From contig NC_060208.1 of assembly GCF_021130785.1 (NCBI RefSeq), positions 54,044,501-54,108,500 of the forward strand: 64,000 bases of DNA, written 5' to 3'. The translations under genes were made by a program, and so were the position numbers. Source of the stretch: Homalodisca vitripennis. Its lineage: Eukaryota; Arthropoda; Insecta; Hemiptera; Cicadellidae. Below are positions 39,701 to 51,700 of this stretch, one piece after another. How positions within the stretch are numbered: the stretch's first letter is position 1; each line of letters starts with the position of its first letter. The notes under the pieces were generated by a model. The model was given only the letters and a program-made list of their open reading frames with translations. It ran no database searches and was not told the DNA's origin.

Positions 39701-42700
39701 TGACCTCGTAAACTTTCCCCTTCATCCATCCCTGTATGCAAAAATCCAACGGCGTATTATCTGGTGACCTGGGTGGCCAGTGTGTAGGACCTCCGCGACC
39801 GATCTATTTATTTGGAAACTGTTGATTCAAGTAGTTGGAAACAATATTTGAAAATGTGGTGATGCGCCATCATGTTGGAAGTACAACTGGCGTTGCGTTG
39901 CAAGAGTAACATCTTCAAGCAATGTCGGCAATACTTCTAGAAGAAAATGTAAGTATGTCTGACATATTAAAAAAAAACGGTAAAATCAGTTTTTTATTAT
40001 CTCATTTAAGCCTCAGCGTCAGCTTTACCGGCTTCGAAGTGCACTGGTTTTTATTATTATTACAGGACCGGACCTCCTCGGGATTTGAACCCGTGATCTC
40101 TCGGTTAGAGAGCCGAGCTATAACCAACCATTAGTCTACGGGGGATGACCAGACCATACGTTAATGCTGAAAACGCTGTTGAATGTTGAAAGTTACGTTC
40201 AATTGTTGCATGAGGGTTCACTTCTGCCCATGAATGTTGGATTCGTGAATTGCTGATACCACCACAGTGAACTGTGACACATCGGTAAATAAAATATACT
40301 TAAAGAGTCGACGATGAGTGTTTAACCAATCGCACTACTCCAAGCGTGACCATTACATCTCCTGTATGGATAGAGTTTGTTGTTATTATTGAGTATTCTC
40401 CATACTTTACTTTGCGTCTTGTACTATTACCTGGACTAAGTTCAACAGCAGCAACAATGTTTTCCTCTACAATAACACCATGTTGGCAAGGGCGGCCATA
40501 TTGGGACTTTGCACTAGGAAGTGATCCTGTTTCCCGTAACGTAGCACTAATTACTCTAGCATTTGGGAATCTGCAATAAGTTGTCTATATTCTCCAACAG
40601 CGGCTGTAGCACTGCCTTCTCATACACCATAAATGAACACCTTATCGGCGTATTCTTTACTTGTAAATAAGTACGGCATTACAACTCCAATAATTTAATA
40701 ACTACTACTACAGACAAAACAATACTTATACACGGACTGAAACTCACGGACTACGAACAGAGCAATACGCACATGGACTGAAACTCAGTTGTAAGCTCTC
40801 AAAATTATTTGAATTCTACCATTCAAGTATATCATTGTTGAACAGCTGCTTATTGTATTGCCAACTTATGAAATAAAACTTTTCGCAAAACACAATTCTG
40901 TATTTTCTAACCAAACCGTACAGTATGTCAGCAGCACCTAACTGCACTGCTAAGACCAATCTATTCTATGAAATTATTTTTCATTATTTAGGAATTGAAA
41001 TTTACAATTCGTTCGAAGAAATTTAAAATGTTTAATGGGTAATTAACAAAGTTATTGTCAGTCAAGTATAAAAGGCGTGTTCTAATCTAATGAATAAAAA
41101 TGCTTTAATCCAACATGTATTCGCTTCCTATGTCCTTATTTACACCGTTTTCTTCAGAATAACATTTTATACAAGTCTTATTGCTGCACAAAGATGAAAA
41201 GTGTGTTTTTCATTCCATATTTTACATTTGACATGTTTTACTTAACTTACAGATCTGGGACCTGTTTATCGGGTCAAAACCCATAAGAAACTATTGATTT
41301 CGCCCCTTAAATCAACCTTACCAAAATTTCAGGAAGACCTCATTTTACATGGTGAGCTGAAATCTGGGCGAAATCTTTTGCTAGCAGTAACTCGTTAATG
41401 AAGCATTTCCTGACAAATGTTTATATATTTATTTTTTCATTATTTTTACATGTCGATCGAGCTCCCACAATTTCTGCATATGTTCGTGAATCATCCTGTA
41501 TATCCTCTGCATTATTATGTGGAACCTAAAGATCCTTTTGCGTTAGCTCTTATTTTGCTAATTGGTGAATAAAGATTGTAAATGCTAATATCCTGTCAAT
41601 TGTATCTTGTATATGTCCTCAGCATAATCAATGTAGCAATAAACCTAAAGTAAGTTTGTGATTCTACTCTTATTCAGCATAGGGTTTAAAATATTTTATA
41701 TGCTAATATCATGCCTATTGTATCTTGTATATGTCCTCAGCATAATCAATGTAGCAATAAACCTAAAGTAAGTTTGTGATTCTACTCTTATTCAGCATAG
41801 GGTTTAAAATATTTTATATGCTAATATCATGCCTATTGTATCTTGTATATGTCCTCAGCATAATTAATGTAGCAATAAACCTAAAGTAAGTTTGTGATTC
41901 TACTCTTATTCAGCATAGGGTTTTAAAATATTTTATATGCTAATATCATGCCTATTGTATCTCGTATATAAACCTCAGCATTATTAATGTAGCAATAAAC
42001 CTAAAGTAAGTTTGTGATTCTACTCTTATTCAGCATAGGGTTTAAAATATTTTATATGCTAATATCATGCCTATTGTATCTCGTATATAACCTCAGCATT
42101 ATTAATGTAGCAATAAACCTAAAGTAAGTTTGTGATTCTACTCTTATTCAGCATAGGGTTTAAAATATTTTATATGCTAATATCATGCCTATTGTATCTC
42201 GTATATAACCTCAGCATTATTAATGTGGCAGCAAGGAACCTAAAATATGTCCACCCTTCTGCTCTAATTTTGCTACTGGGTGTATAAATGTTGGATATTC
42301 TAGTGTATCTTGAAGGAAAAACTAGGTTGCGTGTCTTTACAATCAAAGTTGGCTCACGGAACCAAGACCATTGACTTGCAAGACAAAAAAGATACCTTTG
42401 ACTGATTGTTAGCTGTAGTCTCTTATTCAGTTGTATACAAATTATGTACATTTATGTCAATTCATACTATCACAAACTGTAAACTAGAACTTTTAAACCA
42501 ATAGTATGTCTTTATCTTAGACAAACTTGCCTCAAATGACAGCCAATGAATCTGTGAAAAGAAAAAGCAAGTCTCGATGCAACTCATTCATGTAAAAGCC
42601 ATCAAATTTGAAGGATCGAAACAAAATTTCAGTAATTTTAAGGTTTTGAGTCCGGAAGAGTAAATTAATTGTTCGTAAAAAGTTAAAGAATATACTGTAC

Positions 42701-45700
42701 TGAAGGTTGTTTTCTGAAATTGACACTTTACGGGAGGAAATAATTTAGAACCTTAGAAAATAATTTACGAGACTTGGATGATATGCAGATATTAAGAATG
42801 ATATAATCATGTTGACCCATCGATTTTACTAAAGACCAAAGAGTCGAGCTTTAACTACTTGAAGACTTGCACTTCGGACACTTCATCTACTCCACAACCA
42901 ATCGACCTAAGTTAGTACTGACCCCTTGACAGCTGAACATTCCATGCCAAACAGCCGACATTCAACCATAGCACACGCACATCCTACCAGACCCCGTGTA
43001 GTCCGACACTCGTTGAGCACACTTCTCGACATCTTATGCCAAATAATCGACACCAAAGCACCGCCCACACACTTCCAACCCGACACCATATACTCAGTCG
43101 GACAATCGCTGAGACCCGTGCTTGTTATTTGACACTTCCAGTCCGAACGACCGACACTGAAGCACGTCTAGATACTAGAAACCGTATTATCGGACAGTCG
43201 TCGAGCTGACCCTCCTCCCATGCCGAATAACCGACAACCAAACAACCAAGCACCCCCGAGTCGACCACTCGATACCTGAACCTTCCCATGCCGATCGGTG
43301 GACACCCAAGCTCCGTCCATGCACATGCAAAAGCCACGTGACTCACCTAGAGGCGGCATGACGGGATCCTCCTTCACCCTGATCTCTTGGGACCTCTGCC
43401 GAGCCACGGCTATCCCCACGGGGATCCCTCCTTGCACCGCTCCCACCGGGATAGCAGGAGTATTGACTGTAACACAAGTATACACACTTACAACATACAC
43501 AAACTATGTAAAATTATGAAGGAAATGCAACTGATTCTTTATGTCAATCTTGCAATTTTGTGGTAGATTACAGACATATGATCAGTTGTAACTATGTAAA
43601 ATTATGAAGGAAATGCAACTGATTCTTTATGTCAATCTTGCAATTTTGTGGTAGATTACAGACATATAATCAGTTGTTAGGTACCTATCAAATAAGAAGA
43701 AAAGAATAAATTCGTAAAAGAAACTATGTTTTAAAACTTAGAGGAATGTTTAAAGGGATAAAGCTATGAAAATCACATGCTTATTTATTATACGTATTAC
43801 GTAATGGTTATACTGTACACATAGATGGTGCTCACGTACAGTAAGCTTTAATAAACACACAAAAATACTTTAAAATATTAATTATAATAAAAGGTGGAAT
43901 TCTGATTTTATATTTTTATCTATTTAATTCCTTCTAGAATTTTCCCCGCCACTACCAATGCGGACATGAAAAGGAAGAGATGTGGGCCGGAAACAGACGT
44001 GAGATCGTCAGCTGTTGTGGTCCATGCCAAATCTGGCGGAAGAGAGAGATAGAGATAGGGGGCAGGGTAGGAGGCAGAAATAGTGACTCATGATGTCTAC
44101 GCGGCATGGCATTAGCAGGAGCATGGACATCTCTCAGCTGGGACACTTTCACCTCTACTTTTCTGCATGTAACCAAATCGTGCCTTCTTATCCGATGGCT
44201 ATGAATTTGGAATTGTACATTAGAGACGATTACTGTAGTTAATAGTATTAAAATCAAACTTTTATGGATAATTTTTCTTTTGATCTTCTGGTAATCAAAC
44301 ATTGGCTGATAAGATAAGGAAATTGCATGTCTGTTCTAGACGTGCGCTATAATTAGTAATAAATCTGAAATTGATTTTATACTCTTCTTCATCTTCTGAC
44401 AATGATGGAACATCCGTTCTTTGATGGAAAGATTGAAGCTTAAGCAACAGTGAAACTGTGTATGTTATTTTAAGGATATTCACGAGGACTCAATTGAGCT
44501 GGCATTATAAAATATAAATTTATAATACACTTACAAAACGTATAAATATTTAAGTTATGAAAATTCATATCACTTTATATGTGAATTATTTGTAACAATC
44601 AGATTTTAAAATGTTTACTCCATATATATACCAAAAATTTGTTGTTACAAACTCATATAGATCAAAAGGTAATATGAAGGAAACAAAATGATTAGGTCTC
44701 GTTAATGCAAATTCATTTTTTTGTGCCTTTTCACTACAAATTATATAGATTATTTGGTCCACATAATTAATACAATAGTTAAATATAACTAAAAGTTTCG
44801 TCAGTTAAGTACAACTTGAGTTTTTAGTAAAACGCACAACTTGAACTTCACCAAGATTTTCCATCTCTTGATGGAACGGGGGCCGCGGAATACAAAGAGA
44901 CTGGTGACATAAACTGTAGATATTTGTATGTCCTACATTGATATTCAGAATCTTTATTTCGTGTTAAAACGTAAACATTACTAAGGGGTATGTAATTATT
45001 GTGCACAATGAGCATACAAAATTAGCCTCTACTTATTGTATGCGCAGTAAACAACGACGTTCCTAACACAAACTCAAGTTCAAGACCCTGCCTGCACCTT
45101 ATACGAAATTTCTTAATAATATTTTTAAATTGAAACAAAACCAATGTAGGTGTGTGTTACCTACTAATTACAGAAGTTTTTGGTTTAAGGCGACTAGCGA
45201 GGTAAAAACAATTTAGATTATATAAATTCGTTTACTTCAAGTCGATGTTTTCTTAACACTAATGTCAGTTGCTTTGTTAACTGTACGTTTTCTGTAGTTA
45301 TGTGCAACGAATGCAGAAATGTTGATTACAACTCTTGATAATTGTTTAGTTTTAGATTTAATTTTTAAATAGCAGTAGCTTTCCAAATGTTCGATGTATT
45401 GTATTAATCATGGTTGCTTGGAATTCTTTGGTTTTGACATTTTTTTAGAATTATTATAGATTTTTTAAAATCTTTCCATCACTAAAAAGAGGGAGGTTCA
45501 CTCGTGCAGGATCAGTCAGAGATTAATCTGGTATTGTACGTTCAATCAACGCGGAAACTGGTAGTGCACTTTCACTCAGCGCGGAAACTGGTAGTACACG
45601 TTTCACTCAGCACAAAAACTGGTACTGCACGGTCACTCACAGGTAGTGTACGTTCACTCAGGGCGGAAACTGGTAGTGCACGGTCACTCAGTGCTGAAAC

Positions 45701-48700
45701 TGGTAGTGTACGTTCACTCAGGGCGGAAACTTGTAGTGCACGTTCACTCAGCACAAAAACTGGTACTGCACGGTCACTCACAGGTAGTGTACGTTCACTC
45801 AGGGCGGAAACTGGTAGTGCACGGTCACTCAGTGCTGAAACTGGTAGTGTACGTTCACTCAGGGCGGAAACTGGTAGTACACGTTTACTCAGCACAAAAA
45901 CTGGTACTGCACGGTCACTCACAGGTAGTGTACGTTCACTCAGGGCGGAAACTGGTAGTGCACGGTCACTCAGTGCTGAAACTGGTAGTGTACGTTCACT
46001 CAGGGCGGAAACTTGTAGTGCACGTTCACTCAGCACAAAAACTGGTACTGCACGGTCACTCACAGGTAGTGTACGTTCACTCAGGGCGGAAACTGGTAGT
46101 GCACGGTCACTCAGTGCTGAAACTGGTAGTGTACGTTCACTCAGGGCGGAAACTTGTAGTGCACGTTCACTCAGCACAAAAACTGGTACTGCACGGTCAC
46201 TCACAGGTAGTGTACGTTCACTCAGGGCGGAAACTGGTAGTGCACGGTCACTCAGTGCTGAAACTGGTAGTGTACGTTCACTCAGGGCGGAAAACTGGTA
46301 GTACACGTTTACTCAGCACAAAAACTGGTACTGCACGGTCACTCACAGGTAGTGTACGTTCACTCAGGGCGGAAACTGGTAGTGCACGGTCACTCAGTGC
46401 TGAAACTGGTAGTGTACGTTCACTCAGGGCGGAAACTTGTAGTGCACGTTCACTCAGCACAAAAACTGGTACTGCACGGTCACTCACAGGTAGTGTACGT
46501 TCACTCAGGGCGGAAACTGGTAGTGCACGGTCACTCAGTGCTGAAACTGGTAGTGTACGTTCACTCAGGGCGGAAACTGGTAGTACACGTTTACTCAGCA
46601 CAAAAACTGGTACTGCACGGTCACTCACAGGTAGTGTACGTTCACTCAGGGCGGAAACTGGTAGTGCACGGTCACTCAGTGCTGAAACTGGTAGTGTACG
46701 TTCACTCAGGGCGGAAACTTGTAGTGCACGTTCAGTCATCGCGGAAACTATTACATAGTGTACGTTCACTCAGAAAGGAAACTTGTAGTTCACGATCACG
46801 AGGAAATTGGCCGTAGTATAGCGCAGAGTTCTTGATAAGTCTTGGTGTCACAGCCAGTTAAATGAACTTAATGGGGAAAAACTTGGTTACATTAATGATT
46901 TTGTCTAAAGTCCGGTTTGTCCAAAACGCCATTTGAACAGAACTGAAATGGCAGAAATGAATATATCGTCGTCCTACCCCATCTTTACGTTACTTCTGCC
47001 TTGTATAGACTCAGGGAGTAGCTGGTTTTTATTAGAGAGAGTCGCAATTTCCTGTTGCCCCCAGCGATAATTGTCGGTCTGGATGGCTTCAAACAAGTCC
47101 GAGGCCCGGTAATATCTCCACATAGACCACTCATCATGTGTAGCCTACTGGTACCGCTCTCTGGTGGTTCTATTCCCTTCGCCCATCTTCTCTGTTATCA
47201 CCTAGTTTCATACTAATCGTAACTACAAATTATGCATTAAATTTCATTAAAATAAAATATTATATTCATTATTATTAAAATTCATCTATACAGAGTAGAT
47301 AAACATACTAATCAATCAAGAATCAATATTAAAACTGTTTCAGGTTCTTCACCTCACGATCTTGTTTAAATTTTTGTTTCGTTGAGTTTTAAAAATAGTA
47401 GTACTGTAACCAACTTTACACGTATTCTAAATTACAGTTTTGTATGAAAGAAAGATATTAGTAACTAGTGGCTTACATTATGTACATAAATGACAGTCCG
47501 CGTGGATAATTATTGACACTGAGTGGCGTTATAGCAATAATCCTACTCACAGCTAACAGACTGAACAAACCTCCTAAAGTAAAAATCCTCGCATTCGAAA
47601 GCGGAAATCGCTGTAATGAGTAAAGTTTGGGATATTAACACATTGACTAGTGCACCAAAATATGCATAACTTATAGATAGGACACGCATTACCCGTAAGT
47701 CATCTTTAAACCTCGAAATAATATATTAATTTCATATTTATAAAAGGTGTGAGTTCTAAAATATTACAAGTTAATATATTAAAATTGGAAAACGATGTTT
47801 TTAATATAGTAAATAAAAGTGAAAGTAATTTGAAAGAAGTAATTTAGTCAATTTGCTTTAAAACACACAAGGAAAGTTTAGCGTGTTTTTGTTTTAGTTT
47901 TGTTGTTGACTTTCCCACATTGATACCTCTAACACCGTTATCAATACTCTGCCCAGCGACAAGTACATTAGGACCTACAATATGTTTCTTGAAAGAAGGA
48001 ATATATTATCTCGAAATATATTATCGTTACTAGTTTAAAATCGATTGGATAAGTTTATTACGCCATAAGTACGGAACTGTACTCTATAGGCCTACAAGCT
48101 TTTTATATTTGACTAGCCTAATTAATTGATTTTAAACTATCAAACCCATGTTGAACTTGTCACGTTATCAAAGCTCGATGTAAGTATAAATGTAAACCTG
48201 TATATCGAACCTAAGTTAGCAGTAGAACCGAGCTCGTGCTACGAACAGGCTACGTGTGTTGTAGTGTAGCGTGGCCAGGCTCAACAGCTATGTTGATAGT
48301 GCGCGCGGCGCGCCGATCAATACCGGGCAACGGCCCGGCGCTGGGCCGGCATCTGGGCCCACGTCCGCCCCACTATCCACTATCCACTACTGGATAGTGT
48401 AGCCTACAGTACTAAGCGCTAGTACCAACGCTGACATCCACGGATTGATAACGCGATAATTTTGTCAACAATGATACTCAAGACAACTTAGAGTAAGTAA
48501 AATACTAACATTTAAATAAAAACAATAGTCAACGTCGTAATATTTGGCAAACCTAAACAACTAGGAAAATATAAAGTTAGCATTAAATATATTTGATTAT
48601 TCAGTTTTTATTAAACAACTATCGAAATTAATTTTTGTACTGTAGCTTTTATGGTATAAAAATATCACGACCACCAATAATTTCATTTTTCTAAATAATG

Positions 48701-51700
48701 AAATTAATGGGCTGAGCGTTAGCGAAGCCAATACTCGAGGGACTAGAACAATTTTATTTCTGTCTCCCTGCCTTTGTACCGAATATCTCGAAAACGAACT
48801 AATCCATAAACTTTAATCTTTATTTCTATGTAAACAACACTGACTTTGACGATGGTGTCACTACTCTATTGGATTCGGCTGAGCGTTAGCGAATATCTTT
48901 ACATTAGTCTTATGAGCAACCATGATGACAATCAAAAATATAAATTTTAACATGTAACATTTTATTCATAAAGTAGAACAAAAAAAAAAAAAATATATTA
49001 GAAGGTCAATATTAAAAGTCACAAGATTTGATTTCAGTGCGTTGTAGTCCTCTCCATATCTCACAGAAACTTCTATTACTTGAACATTGCTACGAAACCT
49101 ATCTTAATGAACAAAAACGTGAATACGTCTTGTGGCAAAATATATCAAAACAGAATCTATTATAGACGTTAAATTTGATTGAAACTTCATTTCACCATAG
49201 ACAAGAATTAGTTCTATGATGGTGTATTTCCAACCGTGAAATGTGTGTACAATTGTCTGCCCGTATATCCGCCCGCCGAGAATGAAACGAGGTAAAGATC
49301 TGAAACTTTACTTGCAACCTCAGTTAAGCCAATTATGCTACACGTGGTGTAGGAACCTTGTCAAACAGACAATTATAGCCCAGAAGTTATTATTATATTA
49401 TTAATAATAATATAATTAATTAATATTATATAATTATTAGTACTATATTGTTATGAGTGAGTTTTATGACGTCGAACTACACAATTTTTCTGAGCCCATT
49501 AAAGAATGACACAATTTCTTTTGTTTGCCGGGGAAATGTAAAAATGTTCTTATGTAAGATCATCTCTTATGTGTATCTGTTCACAGGACATCTTGAGAAT
49601 TATTTTAAATGTTCTCATCACTCTCAGCGAAGCTTGCCAAGCGACACGTGGTGTGGCGAACCTTGTTGTAAAGGATTTTTTGAGAGAAAATCAGTGATAC
49701 GTAACAATTTTATTTATTTCATTATTTCATATTTTATTTTATTTCTTCGTACCAAGTCCGATGTATTAACGCGCCAGTAAAATGTGCATATTGAAAAACC
49801 ATTACATTTATTACGTTTTCACCGTACCGTAGCCAGTAACCTGCACACGTCTTCATTTCAGGAAAAAGCCGGAAACACCAGGGATCCAAGACAATCTTTA
49901 ATGCTCAGAAAATCAAATATAAATTTAATGGTCTAAACAAAGCACTTTCACTTATGTATAAAACATGAACCAGTTATTACCCCCAAGAAACCGACAGCTC
50001 TTCCAAGTTTTTGGCCTCACAAAGAACTAAAAAGAACACACTTTCTTATACGGGAAAAATTAGCGTATCTATTCCGCAAGTATAATAATTAGCGCCCTAC
50101 TTAAAAGAGTGATTTCCAAGTACTTTATTTAAAAAAGAAATTATAAAAAAAAACTGAAAGCTACTGTAACTGGTGAAATATAAATTTAAAACAAGAAAAC
50201 CAATATTTGTTATTGTTTGAACTAGATTCGCTAATATTCGAAAATATGTGGCGTCTCGCACTGGTGGAGACAAATAAAACATCTCTCCAAATGTAGGTGT
50301 ACATCGCACCTACCACGTAATATATCAACATTCTAGAAGATCACTAATGTCTAAGCGAGTTCATAAATAATATAAACTCACCAAATCATAACTAGAAAAA
50401 GACAATTTGAAGAACGGAATGTATCCGTCAAATTAGTTAGTAACCTACAAACTATCAGAACATAACAATGTTATGTCATAGATTTCTGGATTTGAACTTA
50501 TTTCTGGAATTTGATACATTTTAAAAAGTGATTTTCCATCACCAAAAGGCAATAAAACACCTCGAATTTATGAAACAAGTGAGATAAAAGAAGTGATTTC
50601 TTTATTATATCACCTTTGCTTATCAGGTCTTCTTGTCAATTAATTAATGGTAACACTTGTCTGATAATAATTCTATTAATGATTATACACGTACTATTAA
50701 TCTAGTTTTAAGTGGCTTTTGCTGCACAGTCGAGATAGGCCGATAGATAGGTTTAGTTCGCCAAAGATATCAGGAGTACACTGATATGGTTTGTCACTGC
50801 AATGCTGAGTTTGCTAGATACAGCAGGTGTACACTGATATGGTTTGTCACTGCAATGCCGAGTTTGCTAGATACAGCAGGTGTAAACTGATATGGTTTGT
50901 CACTGCAATGCCGAGTTTGCTAGATATAGCAGGTGTACACTGATATGGTGTGTCACTGCAATGCCGAGATCACCAGAGGCGTCAGGTGTATACTGATGTG
51001 GTGTGTCACTGTAACGCCGAGTTTGCTAGATATAGCAGGTGTACACTGATATGGTGTGTCACTGCAATGATGAGATCACCAGAGGCGTCAGGTGTATACT
51101 GATGTGGTGTGTCACTGTAACGCCGAGTTTACTAGATATAGCAGGTGTACACTGATATGGAGTGTCACTGCAATGCTGAGATCACCAGAGGCGTCAGGTG
51201 TATACTGATGTGGTGTGTCACTGTAACGCCGAGTTTGCTAGATATAGCAGGTGTACACTGATATGGAGTGTCACTGCAATGCCAAGTTTGCTAGATATAG
51301 CAGGTGTACACTGATATGGTGTGTCACTGCAATGCTGAATTCGCCAGAGGCGTCAGGTGTATACTGATGTGGTGTGTCACTGCAATGCCGAGTTTGCTAG
51401 ATATAGCAGGTGTACACTGATATGGAGTGTCACTGCAATGCCAAGTTTGCTAGATATAGCAGGTGTACACTGATATGGTGTGTCACTGCAATGCTGAATT
51501 CACCAGAGGCGTCAGGTGTATACTGATGTGGTGTGTCACTGTAACGCCGAGTTTGCTAGATATAGCAGGTGTACACTGATATGGAGTGTCACTGCAATGC
51601 TGAGTTCACCAGAGGCGTCAGGTGTATACTGATATGGTGTGTCACTGCAATGCCGAGTTTGCTAGATATAGCAGGTGTACACTGATATGGTGTGTCACTG

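Larger units (their letters stand above)
39123..41500 (-). mobile_element. 2.4-kb DNA transposon, about 260-bp inverted ends, degenerate
   Basis: Ends are TACAGGGTGATTTACGAAGA (39,123) and, reverse complemented, TACAGGATGATTCACGAACA (ending 41,500), each flanked by TA. Similarity between ends continues, with substitutions, for about 258-260 bp (39,123-39,380 against 41,241-41,500; both include GAAAGATTTCGCCC-like or AAAAGATTTCGCCC words). It encloses a dead transposase and a nested SINE. It is inserted inside the 123/119-bp satellite, whose sequence continues across the insertion. Confidence 0.85.
24418..43346. other. 18.9-kb intron between exons 2 and 3, repeat-rich
   Basis: Holds interspersed repeats near 25.3-26.0 kb, GC-rich patches (27.64-27.90, 29.03-29.28, 31.38-31.47, 35.28-35.53 kb), an 87-bp tandem array, a 706-bp foldback element, a split 123/119-bp satellite with a nested transposon and SINE, and a C-rich degenerate repeat that abuts the donor of exon 2. 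Outside these the sequence is AT-rich and I see no coding exon. Confidence 0.6.

Noticed and set aside
40071..40145. Functional tRNA gene
   Set aside because: The acceptor stem pairs poorly, the anticodon loop is too long, and it is followed by a SINE-like body and tail.
37691..42295. CRISPR-like array
   Set aside because: Units are contiguous satellites without unique spacers, in a eukaryotic intron.
45504..46816. Long open frames (up to 370 codons) on both strands in the 30/141-bp array
   Set aside because: All are created by repeat units divisible by three; several frames on both strands are open at once, and no splice, promoter or domain evidence exists.
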